Source: Buttiauxella noackiae ATCC 51607 (GTDB lineage: Bacteria > Pseudomonadota > Gammaproteobacteria > Enterobacterales > Enterobacteriaceae). Taken from it: a stretch of 64,000 nt of DNA. Of this stretch, positions 38,164 through 46,879 are shown piece after piece; position 1 is the first letter of the stretch; every line of letters begins with the position of its first letter. Below the pieces are notes generated by a model. It did not search any database, had not been told where the DNA came from, and was given only the letters and a program-made list of their open reading frames with translations. The position numbers were made by a program, and so were the translations under genes. Where the stretch lies: positions 248,001-312,000 of the forward strand of contig NZ_LXEO01000017.1 of NCBI RefSeq assembly GCF_001654865.1, given 5' to 3'.

Positions 38164-38802
38164 TTAAGCAAGGATTTCACGTACGAATGCTTCAATCTCT
38201 TTGTTCTGGCAGTTTTCGAAGAAACATTTCTGGAAGCGTTCGCCGGTCACAGCAGTTTTCACCAGTTCACGGTCGATAGAACGCAGGGTATCCAGGTAGT
38301 TTTCTTTAACAACTGCAGCTTTAACCTGGTTGAGGATACCGGCGTTACGAACCTGCGGTTCTTTACGCTCAATTGGGTAGCCTTCGCCTTTACGGCCAGT
38401 AAATGCTTTTTCAAACATGTAACGAACGTTGAGCTCAGCACCCCAGCCGAAGCCTTTAGCGAATGCCAGTGACAATGCGTTACCGTTGTTGATTTGTGAG
38501 AATAGGAAAGCATCAGCAGGATCCAGGCAGTAGCCACAAACCACGCCCGGGTGGATGTTCAGAGACATCATTGCGCCCTGACCTGTGCCGCAACCGGTCA
38601 CAACGAAATCTACAGCTTTAGAGTTCAACAGGATGCTGGCCATAATACCGAGGTGGATGTAGGTCAGGTGGTGATCCTGCTCATCGCTCATACCTACGTT
38701 GTAAACCGGATACTCTTTCTCAGCAGCAACCGCTTGCAACTCATTAAGAATGATTGCATTTTTGCCAGCCTGACTGTTTTCCATCATCAGTGCTATTTTC
38801 AT
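38164..38802 (-). CDS. RpiB/LacAB-family sugar-acid isomerase (DhuI-like, unsaturated uronate ketol-isomerase)
   Basis: A 212-residue RpiB-fold protein. Beyond the general VVTGCGTGQGAMM active-site loop (catalytic Cys, residues ~68-80), it shares long stretches with the streptococcal isomerase DhuI: NIHPGVVCGYCLDPADAFLFSQINNGNAL (in part), FAKGFGWGAELNVRYMFE, GYPIERKEPQVRNAGILN and the C-terminal FFENCQNKEIEAFV. DhuI converts the open form of unsaturated uronate (4-deoxy-5-ketouronate) on the route to 2-keto-3-deoxygluconate. It would process the products of the lyases and GH88 at 12-28 kb. A KdgR-like box lies upstream. Confidence 0.82.
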   Translation of the reverse strand: MKIALMMENSQAGKNAIILNELQAVAAEKEYPVYNVGMSDEQDHHLTYIHLGIMASILLNSKAVDFVVTGCGTGQGAMMSLNIHPGVVCGYCLDPADAFLFSQINNGNALSLAFAKGFGWGAELNVRYMFEKAFTGRKGEGYPIERKEPQVRNAGILNQVKAAVVKENYLDTLRSIDRELVKTAVTGERFQKCFFENCQNKEIEAFVREILA

Positions 38803-38821
38803 TTCCGTCTCCTGATTGGGT

Positions 38822-38837
38822 CACGGGATTCCCCGTG
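38822..38837 (-). other. Hairpin in the isomerase mRNA leader
   Basis: CACGGG-ATTC-CCCGTG lies about 20 bp upstream of the isomerase ATG, just before its AGGAGA Shine-Dalgarno on the minus strand. It may modulate translation. Confidence 0.4.
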
Positions 38838-38893
38838 GTGAATAGCTTTGGTATGCACTAACGATACTAGCTCACAAACACACTTTCAAATTT

Positions 38894-38912
38894 AATGAAA
38901 TTTTGTTTTAAA
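38894..38912. promoter_or_regulatory. KdgR-like operator upstream of the uronate isomerase gene
   Basis: AATGAAATTTTGTTTTAAA matches AATRAAAYRNYRTTTYATT at 15 of 18 defined positions, with a perfect left half. It lies 92-110 bp upstream of the isomerase start. Confidence 0.55.
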
Positions 38913-38964
38913 AAATTAAGGTGCGCTCACACTTCTGCATTGGACTGAGAGTATTCCCACATTT

Positions 38965-40119
38965 TCAGACGGGTTTAGCGATGCGGAACATCGCCACAAT
39001 ATCGTTAAGCTGGTGCGCTTGTTTTTCCAGTTCCACCGATGACATTGCAGATTGATGAACCAGATTGACGTTTTGCTGCGTGACCGCATCCATCTGTCTT
39101 ACTGCAACCCCCACTTGCCCAATCCCCTGGCTCTGCTCACCCGACGCATTAGCGATATCTCCCATAATATTGTTCACTTGAGTGACAGCATTAAGAATCT
39201 CGCCCATCGCTTCACCCGCTTTCTTCACCTGTTCAGAACCGGTATGGATGTTATCTACGGACTCTTTGAGCAAGGTCTCTATCTCTTTTGCCGCCACGGC
39301 ACTGCGCTGTGCAAGATTACGCACTTCACTCGCCACAACGGCAAAACCGCGCCCTTGCTCACCAGCCCGTGCGGCTTCCACTGCCGCATTCAACGCCAGA
39401 ATATTGGTCTGGAAGGAGATGCTGTTAATTACGGTCGTGATATCGACAATTTTATGAGAGCTACTGGTTATCGTCTCCATTGTGGTCATCACTTTTTTCA
39501 CCGACTCCCCACCGTTAACTGCCGTCTTAGTAGCATTTTTTGCGAGCACACTCGCATGGCTGGCATTTTCAGCATTCAGCGTAACGGTGCTGCTCAATTG
39601 CTCCATGCTGGCAGTCGTTTCTTCTAACGCTGCGGCGAGTTGTTCAGAACGAGATGACAATTCATTATTCACTCCAGCCACTTCCGTGGCATTTCCACGG
39701 ATGGTATTAGCACTGGAACGAATATTGGAAACGGCCTTTTCCCAATTCGACTGCATCTTCTGGATAGGAGAAACCATCAGACCAATGCAGTTACTGCCTA
39801 AATCAGGCAATTGTGTTTCGAGCTCACCACGGGCAAGAATATGCATATGTGCGCGAATGTTCTCGACCGGCTTTACCAGGCAAAAATAAAGATAACGTTC
39901 AGTGACAAGCGTAATGGCAATGCTTGCAAGCACGGAGGCCACGAGTAAAAAGCGAATAATACCTACCCACTTTTCTTGTTGCGCATTTAGTACCAGGCTT
40001 TGCTGTAAATCATGTAAAAACCACAGCGCAAACCCGGAAACAGCCAGCCATGCAATGGATGAGAAGATCAGTATCAGCACCACCATGACGCGGATTTTGA
40101 TATTACGAATAAACTTCAT
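38965..40119 (-). CDS. Methyl-accepting chemotaxis protein with minimal periplasmic region
   Basis: A 384-residue chemoreceptor. Helix 1 is at residues ~10-34 and helix 2 at ~52-73, leaving only ~17 periplasmic residues instead of the usual ~150. A HAMP domain follows, then the signalling domain with methylation helices and the conserved hairpin tip [28 protein letters not shown] (in part). The C-terminus FRIAKPV lacks the NWETF CheR/CheB tether. ATG 40119 is chosen because upstream in-frame codons overlap the promoter. A strong sigma-28 promoter lies 120-146 bp upstream. It cannot bind ligands through a normal periplasmic domain. Confidence 0.88.
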   Translation of the reverse strand: MKFIRNIKIRVMVVLILIFSSIAWLAVSGFALWFLHDLQQSLVLNAQQEKWVGIIRFLLVASVLASIAITLVTERYLYFCLVKPVENIRAHMHILARGELETQLPDLGSNCIGLMVSPIQKMQSNWEKAVSNIRSSANTIRGNATEVAGVNNELSSRSEQLAAALEETTASMEQLSSTVTLNAENASHASVLAKNATKTAVNGGESVKKVMTTMETITSSSHKIVDITTVINSISFQTNILALNAAVEAARAGEQGRGFAVVASEVRNLAQRSAVAAKEIETLLKESVDNIHTGSEQVKKAGEAMGEILNAVTQVNNIMGDIANASGEQSQGIGQVGVAVRQMDAVTQQNVNLVHQSAMSSVELEKQAHQLNDIVAMFRIAKPV

Positions 40120-40238
40120 GTTATGTATTTTCCTGGTGAAATAATAAAAAGCATTTCCTGCACCAGCTGTAGCCACCTCAGCTCCGTTTATTCGGTTTTT
40201 GTATGCCAATACTGAGAGTAGACCGTGCATTACCAGTA

Positions 40239-40265
40239 TTGTCGGCACGATTCAGCCAAACTTGA
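40239..40265 (-). promoter_or_regulatory. Sigma-28 (FliA) promoter of the chemoreceptor gene
   Basis: On the minus strand TCAAGTTT-N11-GCCGACAA, matching the class 3 flagellar consensus TAAAGTTT-N11-GCCGATAA at 7 of 8 positions in each box with exact spacing. It predicts a ~110-nt leader. Confidence 0.82.
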
Positions 40266-40335
40266 TGGCAGTTATGATCAAAATTTAATCACCCTACAAA
40301 TGTTGGTACTGCCCATATTCAAAATCATGAAGCAC

Positions 40336-40362
40336 TAAAATTTATGTTAGGAAAGCCCATAT
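40336..40362 (+). promoter_or_regulatory. Sigma-28 (FliA) promoter of yecR
   Basis: TAAAATTT-N11-GCCCATAT, 7/8 and 6/8 matches to the FliA consensus with exact spacing, about 100 bp upstream of yecR. In E. coli yecR belongs to the flagellar regulon. Confidence 0.7.
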
Positions 40363-40460
40363 AACTCGACCTAATTAAAATTAAACAGCTTTATGCTGTT
40401 GGTCATTTTTCATTTTTGTGCGTGCTAAAATCATTAAAAATTCATTTGAGCATCAGCATA

Positions 40461-40805
40461 ATGAAAACTGTTTATTTAATTTTAGCCACAGCGTTATTAG
40501 CAGGATGCACGGTGAATAAAACACCTGTGCCCGTGAAAAGTAGTGAAGTGGTGGGTGTGGTACGTCTGGGGTTTGACCTCTCGCCATTACAAACAGCAAA
40601 AGTGGATACTTATGTTGCGCAATCGGCAGCCAGTCACCAGTGCCAGCAGTGGGGTTATATCGCCGCATATCCTTACGGAGAACCAATCAAAACCTGTAGC
40701 CTGACCAGTGGATCTTTGTGCCTGAGCCAAAAAGTGACGTTTGAGTACCAGTGTCGTGGAGTGGGAATGGAGCGATATCTGAAAGATGAGAGTGTTGTTC
40801 AGTAA
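40461..40805 (+). CDS. yecR: YecR-like lipoprotein
   Basis: A 114-residue lipoprotein with signal peptide MKTVYLILATALLAGC (lipobox LLAGC). The mature part shares with E. coli YecR the pattern ...VVRLGF..., CQQWGY, YPYGEPIKTC, SGSLCLSQKVTFEYQC. ATG 40461 gives the lipoprotein signal; the in-frame start at 40416 would bury it. Function is unknown; in E. coli it is co-regulated with flagella. It lies upstream of ftnA as in E. coli. Confidence 0.87.
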   Translation: MKTVYLILATALLAGCTVNKTPVPVKSSEVVGVVRLGFDLSPLQTAKVDTYVAQSAASHQCQQWGYIAAYPYGEPIKTCSLTSGSLCLSQKVTFEYQCRGVGMERYLKDESVVQ

Positions 40806-41033
40806 TAGGACAATGACCTTTGCATCATTAAAATCAGGGTTAGTTGAGATTTATCTTCTGACCCACAAATAAACAGTAATAATTCTTATTTTCAGAAAGA
40901 ATTAATTATAAAAGAGAAATAACATTAACAACCATTCTCATTACAATAATATAATTAACAATTCCTTTGCATTAGAGAAATAATAAAATTAAAGTAGCGA
41001 CATTGTTAAATATACATTCTTGTGGAGTGCACC

Positions 41034-41534
41034 ATGCTAAAAGCTGAAATGATCGAAAAACTTAACGAACAAATGAATCTTGAGCTTTATTCCTCTCTGC
41101 TTTATCAACAAATGAGTGCCTGGTGCAGCTACCATAGCTTTGAAGGGGCCGCCGCTTTCCTGCGTCGCCATGCTCAGGAAGAGATGGAGCATATGCAGCG
41201 CCTGTTTGCTTACCTGACTGACACGGGAAGCTTGCCACGCATTAATGCGGTCCCGGCACCAGATCATGATTACTCATCTTTAGATAACCTGTTCAACGCA
41301 ACTTACGAACATGAACAGTTAATTACTCGCAAGATTAATGAATTAGCTCATGCTGCAATGACATCTCAGGACTATCCAACTTTCAACTTCCTGCAGTGGT
41401 ATGTTTCTGAACAGCATGAAGAAGAGAAACTGTTCAAGTCCGTACTGGATAAATTAAGTCTGGTTGGAAAAAGCGGTGAAGGCTTGTATTTCGTCGATAA
41501 AGAACTTTCCACCCTCGATACTCAAGCGAAATAA
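41034..41534 (+). CDS. ftnA: Ferritin FtnA
   Basis: The main iron-storage ferritin, a 24-mer with ferroxidase centres. The 166-residue product matches E. coli FtnA (165 aa): [33 protein letters not shown] (ferroxidase Glu/His near residues 49-53) and [12 protein letters not shown] near 125. ATG 41034 has GGAG upstream. A hairpin follows at 41542-41568. Confidence 0.97.
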   Translation: MLKAEMIEKLNEQMNLELYSSLLYQQMSAWCSYHSFEGAAAFLRRHAQEEMEHMQRLFAYLTDTGSLPRINAVPAPDHDYSSLDNLFNATYEHEQLITRKINELAHAAMTSQDYPTFNFLQWYVSEQHEEEKLFKSVLDKLSLVGKSGEGLYFVDKELSTLDTQAK

Positions 41535-41541
41535 AATATTC

Positions 41542-41568
41542 CCGGCATGTATATTTTGTACTTGCCGG
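41542..41568 (+). terminator. Hairpin after ftnA
   Basis: CCGGCA / TGCCGG stem closing a 15-nt loop, 8 bp after the ftnA stop, followed by TTCTCC. Probable weak terminator. Confidence 0.5.
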
Positions 41569-41819
41569 TTCTCCTTCACTAAAATTCTTTCCCCTTCTCT
41601 TCTGTAACTCTTGAAAATCTCTTTTCTGGTAAATGCCTTACTTTGTGGCGGATATCAGGTGAGCGTCTATACTGCAAATCAGCATCTTCTTATGCCAGTT
41701 TTTTCCTAACTGCTTGCGGGTGTAACGAAATGCCCCATCGATTGTTAAGTATTATTTATAATAAAAAGCGTCATGTTCTTCCTGTTACTTGCAATAACTA
41801 ATATGGACAATATGATAAA

Positions 41820-42743
41820 ATGTTAAGCAAAAACAACAAATTAATGAGAAAGTTATTTTTCCATGAATCATGGGATATCATGATCATCAAAAACAACTCT
41901 CATTCTTTCCCGGAAAACACTCTGGATATTTTAAAGAGTGCACAAGCTAAATTACTTAAGAAAAAATATACCTTCCAGGCAGATCCTTTTATTATAGAGA
42001 AAGACAATAAACTCTATCTTTTCTACGAAGCACTGAGCTTTCTAAATTCTAAAGGCATTCTCAGATGTCGGGTTCTTGACGAGAATCTTAATGAGATTGA
42101 GGATCTCAAACTGGAGGGGTTTGATGATTTAAAGTGCCATTTATCCTTCCCATATCTTTTTTATCTTAACGATAATCTTTTTATGATTCCGGAGTCTTCA
42201 GAGAGAAAAGAGGTGATACTTTTTCAATCCACGGAGTTTCCCACTCAATGGACCAAGGTAAAAGTACTCATTTCCGATGCTGAATTTACCGATAATATAT
42301 TCTTCACCTTCGAGAATTCCTGTTACCTCATTTCTACTACTATGAAAAATGAGATGGTTATTCACACTGCTGATCAAGTTCTCGGTGAATGGAAAAAAAT
42401 AAACCCGCTTTTAAAACTGTGTAACCATCATCATCGGGGGGCTGGTGCTTCTTATTTTATCAATGATAAGAAATATATTCTTACTCAAGAGTGCACGCCT
42501 GAGTCTTACGGAAAATCCATTTTTATCAAAGAATTAACTAACCTCAGCCCACTGCTTTTTGAGGAAAAACTGGCAGCACACGTTACACCTGATATCAACC
42601 AAAGCGCAGGTATCCACACCTTAAACTTCTCAAGTAACCACCTTGTTTATGACACTAAAAATTGGACATTCAGCCTTTTATCTCCTTTAAAAAAGGTTTT
42701 ATTTAAAGCTTGGATTAAATACCGTAAAAAATCTTTTGCCTGA
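41820..42743 (+). CDS. GINT1-like beta-propeller protein, putative glycan-related
   Basis: A 307-residue protein resembling the N-terminal propeller of glucosamine inositolphosphorylceramide transferase 1 and related bacterial five-bladed folds. Typical blade sequences are FQADPFIIEKDNKLYLFYE near residue 50, LSFPYLFYLNDNLFMIPES near 108 and FTDNIFFTFENSCYLIST near 155. There is no signal peptide. No catalytic function is established; bacterial homologues occur in polysaccharide loci. The start is uncertain (weak Shine-Dalgarno; MRKLFF or MIIKNN are alternatives). AT-rich codon use suggests transfer. It lies at the edge of the exopolysaccharide block. Confidence 0.7.
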   Translation: MLSKNNKLMRKLFFHESWDIMIIKNNSHSFPENTLDILKSAQAKLLKKKYTFQADPFIIEKDNKLYLFYEALSFLNSKGILRCRVLDENLNEIEDLKLEGFDDLKCHLSFPYLFYLNDNLFMIPESSERKEVILFQSTEFPTQWTKVKVLISDAEFTDNIFFTFENSCYLISTTMKNEMVIHTADQVLGEWKKINPLLKLCNHHHRGAGASYFINDKKYILTQECTPESYGKSIFIKELTNLSPLLFEEKLAAHVTPDINQSAGIHTLNFSSNHLVYDTKNWTFSLLSPLKKVLFKAWIKYRKKSFA

Positions 42744-42848
42744 ATATAAGCAAGAAAAAACCGTCGACCAGTGCTACGCTTTCAATAGTTGACAGTAAAT
42801 TAAGCACTTAATACCACACTAGTTTTGTAATATTTATCTGGAGATATT

Positions 42849-43865
42849 ATGGCAATTCTTGTTACCGGTGGTGCTGGCTATATAGGCTCACATACTGTAT
42901 TGGCTTTACTTGAAAGAGGTGATGACGTCGTCGTTATCGATAATCTCTCTAACTCATCTCAAAAATCTTTAGACCGGGTTGCAGAGTTAACAGGAAAACA
43001 ACCCACTCTCTATGTTGCTAATATTTTAGATAAGCCTGTTTTGAAGACTATTTTTTCAAAACATATGATTACCGATGTTATTCATTTTGCTGGTTTAAAA
43101 TCTGTTGGTGAATCAATTAAAAAACCACTGGAATATTATGAGAATAATGTTACTGGCACCCTGGTTTTACTCAGTGAGATGTTAAATGCAGGAGTAAAAA
43201 GCCTCATATTCAGTTCATCGGCAACGGTATATGGAAATCCCGAAAAAGTACCGTTGAGTGAGGATTGCCAAACAGGCGGTACAACCAATCCTTATGGCAC
43301 CTCTAAATTAATGGTTGAGCAGATTCTGCATGATTTCTCCCTCGCGCAACCGGAATTTCGCATTACTTGCTTGCGCTATTTCAATCCAGTTGGCGCACAT
43401 CAATCGGGGCGAATTGGCGAAGATCCAAACGGTATTCCAAATAATCTGGTTCCCTATCTTTCACAAGTGGCCATCGGCAAACTCGAGTGTCTATCAGTGT
43501 ATGGCAATGACTACCCAACACCTGATGGCACTGGTGTTCGCGATTATATTCATGTGCTGGATTTAGCCAGTGGTCATCTGGCGGCGTTGGATCATCAAAA
43601 TGAGGGTTCATCTTTTAAAGCGATCAATTTGGGTACTGGGGTGGGCTATTCCGTCATTGATCTCATTGAGGCATTTGAGAAAGCATCTCAGACAAAGATT
43701 AACTACAAGATTGTGGAACGACGCGTCGGTGATATAGCAGAGTGCTGGTCAGATTCATCTTTAGCAAAACAAAAACTGGGATGGCAGGCCACGCGAACGC
43801 TTGATGAGATGATGCGTGATACATGGAACTGGCAGAAAAATAATCCGAATGGATACAGTTCTTAA
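42849..43865 (+). CDS. galE: UDP-glucose 4-epimerase GalE
   Basis: Interconverts UDP-glucose and UDP-galactose. The 338-residue SDR enzyme has the NAD motif [10 protein letters not shown] at residues 6-15, FSSSATVYG near 121-129 (catalytic Ser) and YGTSKLMVE near 149 (Tyr and Lys). ATG 42849 has TGGAGATATT upstream. It is not beside galTK, so it is probably a dedicated copy that supplies UDP-galactose to the exopolysaccharide made by the convergent cluster. Confidence 0.93.
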   Translation: MAILVTGGAGYIGSHTVLALLERGDDVVVIDNLSNSSQKSLDRVAELTGKQPTLYVANILDKPVLKTIFSKHMITDVIHFAGLKSVGESIKKPLEYYENNVTGTLVLLSEMLNAGVKSLIFSSSATVYGNPEKVPLSEDCQTGGTTNPYGTSKLMVEQILHDFSLAQPEFRITCLRYFNPVGAHQSGRIGEDPNGIPNNLVPYLSQVAIGKLECLSVYGNDYPTPDGTGVRDYIHVLDLASGHLAALDHQNEGSSFKAINLGTGVGYSVIDLIEAFEKASQTKINYKIVERRVGDIAECWSDSSLAKQKLGWQATRTLDEMMRDTWNWQKNNPNGYSS

Positions 43866-43889
43866 TGTCTCTTTATGATGATTTTTACA

Positions 43890-43917
43890 CTCTGAGTCTG
43901 CATTGCCAGACTCAGAG
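43890..43917. terminator. Bidirectional terminator between galE and the exopolysaccharide operon
   Basis: Perfect 11-bp stem CTCTGAGTCTG / CAGACTCAGAG with a 6-nt loop. It lies between the convergent galE gene and the last gene of the exopolysaccharide operon. Confidence 0.75.
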
Positions 43918-43925
43918 CCAATTAA

Positions 43926-45317
43926 TTACTCAATATTTAACTTAGAAATCCGATACCAGCTATCACTACGCTTCCCTTCGTTAGCCAGATTAATCCTCGA
44001 CTTCCCCGTGCTATCCAGCATTGCCACTTCAATATAATACTGCCCGTTAACCACCTTCGCAGGTATTGGCAGGTGATATGTGGTGGGTCGCACTCCTGGT
44101 AACCAGGTGCGAATATCATCACCCGTTCTCCCCTGAGTAATGACTTTATTTGACTCGTTAACCACACGCCATGTCACATCATATTTCAAGTAAATAGGTG
44201 CGATTCCGTCATTAGCCCACTGGCTATTAAGCGCCAGGATACCGCCTTTTACGACAGTAGAATCATGGCTCAATGAGACTAAACGAAAGCGATAACCAAG
44301 CCTGATCAGCGCCCGGTCGACAATGCCACGATACTCTTTTGGCACTGCCCGTGACTTCAAATTAATCGTGCTGGCATGTTGTGCGATGGCCCAGTCAAAT
44401 GTGCGTTGTACTTCGGCAAGCGTGTAGTGTTGCTCGGTTTTCCACTCTGGCATGTACCCACAGATTTCAAAACTCACAGGCGCTCGTTTCCAGGCATCAT
44501 TAAAACCGGAATACGCAGCTTCGGCTGCCTCTAAGCGCTGCGGATAATCATCTTCCATCAGATTCCAGGTCGCCGAAAAGTTACGCCAGTCGCCCAAACA
44601 GTCGGCCCGCCAACCTGCGCCTTGCTTCACGGCGCTGGACAGGTTATCGCCACCGGCAATCAGCATAATTTTCGGTGTTTTTGGAAACGAGACAAAATGC
44701 ATTCTGACGTACTGTTCTAATTGCGCTGGCGTGTAGCGTTTATCAAGCGGTTCAAGCGAGGGAAAATTGCTGTTGTGCCACTCTCCCCACGACCCCACCA
44801 TGCCAATATCAAGGTATGCCAGGTTTTCATTTCCGTCGTAACGCTTGCCGAAAGCGTTGAGCAGACGCTGGCTGTATTGCAAAAATATTGGGTCATCGAG
44901 ATTGGGGGCAAAAGTTTTTCCGTCTGCTGTCCAGACACCCTTCACTTTTTTAATTAACCAGTCAGGGATTTTAGAACCGCTTTCAGGGCCATCAAGTGCC
45001 ATAAAGCGCAGCCCAACGTTCATCGCGGGCGTGTGCATCGCCGCGAATTTAAAAGCCTCATCAACCAGCGCGTAGTTAAATTGCCCTTCAACCGGTTCAA
45101 GCTCGCTCCAGTAGAAGCGCTCATATTCAATGCCGGGATTCGGGTAGTCGGCCTCAGTGTGTTGTTCGCCATAACCCTGGTGAAAACTGGCGATGCCCAT
45201 GCCGGGGTTGGTGAGCGGGCCTGAAAGCGCCTTTGGTGTAACGACTGTCATTGATGCAGCCAGTACGGCACCCGGAACAAACATGCACATCAACGCTATA
45301 AAAGTTTTAATATTCAT
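43926..45317 (-). CDS. DUF4832/DUF4874 protein, putative exported glycoside hydrolase
   Basis: A 463-residue secreted protein (signal peptide MNIKTFIALMCMFVPGAVLA). The TIM-barrel-like N-terminal DUF4874 region includes NPGMGIASFHQGYGEQ, ERFYWSELEPVEGQFNY near residue 87 and DIGMVGSWGEWHNS near 170. A beta-sandwich DUF4832 region follows. The conserved acidic residues (SELEP, GEWH) resemble glycosidase active sites, but no activity is established. It is the last gene of the exopolysaccharide operon, so it may trim or release the polymer. Confidence 0.8.
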   Translation of the reverse strand: MNIKTFIALMCMFVPGAVLAASMTVVTPKALSGPLTNPGMGIASFHQGYGEQHTEADYPNPGIEYERFYWSELEPVEGQFNYALVDEAFKFAAMHTPAMNVGLRFMALDGPESGSKIPDWLIKKVKGVWTADGKTFAPNLDDPIFLQYSQRLLNAFGKRYDGNENLAYLDIGMVGSWGEWHNSNFPSLEPLDKRYTPAQLEQYVRMHFVSFPKTPKIMLIAGGDNLSSAVKQGAGWRADCLGDWRNFSATWNLMEDDYPQRLEAAEAAYSGFNDAWKRAPVSFEICGYMPEWKTEQHYTLAEVQRTFDWAIAQHASTINLKSRAVPKEYRGIVDRALIRLGYRFRLVSLSHDSTVVKGGILALNSQWANDGIAPIYLKYDVTWRVVNESNKVITQGRTGDDIRTWLPGVRPTTYHLPIPAKVVNGQYYIEVAMLDSTGKSRINLANEGKRSDSWYRISKLNIE

Positions 45318-45355
45318 GAGACTCCGTTATCCGTAGACGGTAAATGACCCAAAAG

Positions 45356-45763
45356 CTACTTGTTCCTCAGACTGAGCCACCAGTCCCATATCCCAACATG
45401 GAAATCATGAATGAGATCAATACCTACTGCAGACTTAATCATATATAGCGTGAGTAGCACGCAGAGCGTTGCGAACAGCAAGCCTGAAAGGATCAGAATC
45501 GTCACGACGATGCGCACCAGTGTCGATTCTTTACGTAATCGCTTACGGAAATCTCTACCCAACAAAAAGACCAGATAATAGCGTGTGCCAAAAAATGGGA
45601 AGCTCTTGCGGATATCGATACGGTGATGTGAAGACAACGTGACTGAAATAATCGCATCTTCTATGTCCTGCTTTTGTTCAGCAGTCAGTTGTGCCTGTGT
45701 TTGCTCATCAAGCACTTCATAAAAATGATCAAGAACGAGTGGGCGTCTGGTTGAATTACTCAA
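45356..45763 (-). CDS. Small membrane protein of the exopolysaccharide cluster
   Basis: A 135-residue protein with a soluble N-terminal half (DEQTQAQLTAEQKQDIEDAI) and one strong transmembrane helix (VRIVVTILILSGLLFATLCVLLTLYMI in part) near residues 83-110. A basic FRKRLRKE stretch precedes the helix. I do not recognise a function. The start follows the glycosyltransferase stop immediately, so it belongs to the operon. Confidence 0.75.
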   Translation of the reverse strand: MSNSTRRPLVLDHFYEVLDEQTQAQLTAEQKQDIEDAIISVTLSSHHRIDIRKSFPFFGTRYYLVFLLGRDFRKRLRKESTLVRIVVTILILSGLLFATLCVLLTLYMIKSAVGIDLIHDFHVGIWDWWLSLRNK

Positions 45764-45765
45764 TT

Positions 45766-46878
45766 TTAACCTATTGATTTATTTATTAAATGGTAGACAC
45801 TTGTTGTTTTTCTGGCAATTTCAAGCCAGTCATAATTTCGTAAAAAATCACTGTAATCAATCTCACCCAGTACCACTCTGGCCTTAATTTTTTCGGCTAA
45901 ATCAGCAACATCGCCAACTTTAAAATAGGCCTCGGCTGGCAACCCTACTTCCAGATTTGCCGGAATATCGCTGACTACAGAAGGCAGTGAATACGACATT
46001 GCTTCCAGCAATGCTATTGGCAACCCTTCGTGATACGAAGGCATTATAAATAGCTTAGCCTGAGAAAAGACCGCCTTCAGTGCATCACCTTTTAAGAAAC
46101 CAGTCAAAATAACGTTCGGTGTTTTTATCGCTAATTGCTTCAGACGCATACTGTAGTCAGAAGGATGATCCGCATCACCAACCAATACTAATGTCTCTGA
46201 GATGCCTGACTGCTGGTAGGCAACAATTAAATCATGTAACCCTTTTTCTTCCACAAAACGCCCTACCGCCACAAGATAGTTCTTAGGTTTTAGTGCGTAA
46301 CGACCCAGTGTTTTGCTTATGGTTTCTACTGCCAGTGATTCCGGATTATTAACTCCGTTGTAGATTAAATGTGCATCCATACGCCGGTGTTTTTTTTGAA
46401 TCAGCTGATTAATCACCTCAGAAATAACAATGACTTCATTGGCATAATTAACGGCAAGTTTTTCACCAATCAGTAAAGCCTGCTTCGCAATATATCCCCA
46501 TTTCTGACGCTCATAATCAGGGCCATGATGAGTAAATACCACTTTCTTCCCCAGCAAACGCAGTAATGGCACGACAAGCCCCGGGCCAATGGCATGAACA
46601 TGAACTATTGATGATTTATCAAACACGGTGCTAAATGCGGCTAAAACTGAATGGGCAATGGCCTCTAAAGCGCGTTTTTTCGGTGCCCACAGTGCGCGGG
46701 TTTCGATATTTTTGTACTGCGAATGACGATAATCGACGTAAGGAGCACGAGCGATAACACAAATATCGACATCAAATTGTTGTTTGATTGCGGGATAGAG
46801 ATTTTGGCAATGCGTTTCCACCCCACCGAGTACATCAGGAATTCCACGAGTGCCCAGAACCGTAATTTTTCTGGTCAT
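45766..46878 (-). CDS. GT4-family glycosyltransferase
   Basis: A 370-residue GT-B transferase. The N-terminal VLGTRGIPDVLGGVETH donor/acceptor motif resembles WcaL/WbnK-type DUF1972 proteins. The C-terminal half has YLVAVGRFVEEKGLHDLI, ILTGFLKGD and the nucleotide-sugar binding PSYHEGLPIALLEAMSYSLP (EX7E-type) near residue 280. It adds one sugar to the lipid-linked repeat unit on the cytoplasmic face. It starts 1 nt before the preceding gene ends. Confidence 0.88.
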   Translation of the reverse strand: MTRKITVLGTRGIPDVLGGVETHCQNLYPAIKQQFDVDICVIARAPYVDYRHSQYKNIETRALWAPKKRALEAIAHSVLAAFSTVFDKSSIVHVHAIGPGLVVPLLRLLGKKVVFTHHGPDYERQKWGYIAKQALLIGEKLAVNYANEVIVISEVINQLIQKKHRRMDAHLIYNGVNNPESLAVETISKTLGRYALKPKNYLVAVGRFVEEKGLHDLIVAYQQSGISETLVLVGDADHPSDYSMRLKQLAIKTPNVILTGFLKGDALKAVFSQAKLFIMPSYHEGLPIALLEAMSYSLPSVVSDIPANLEVGLPAEAYFKVGDVADLAEKIKARVVLGEIDYSDFLRNYDWLEIARKTTSVYHLINKSIG

Positions 46879-46879
46879 A

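Larger units (their letters stand above)
40120..40460. other. Divergent region between chemoreceptor gene and yecR
   Basis: A 341-bp spacer that holds two divergent sigma-28 promoters (40239-40265 minus, 40336-40362 plus). No further gene is seen. Confidence 0.75.

Noticed and set aside
39052-39627. 191-codon plus-strand ORF opposite the chemoreceptor gene
   Set aside because: Shadow of the conserved signalling domain, with no protein-family resemblance.
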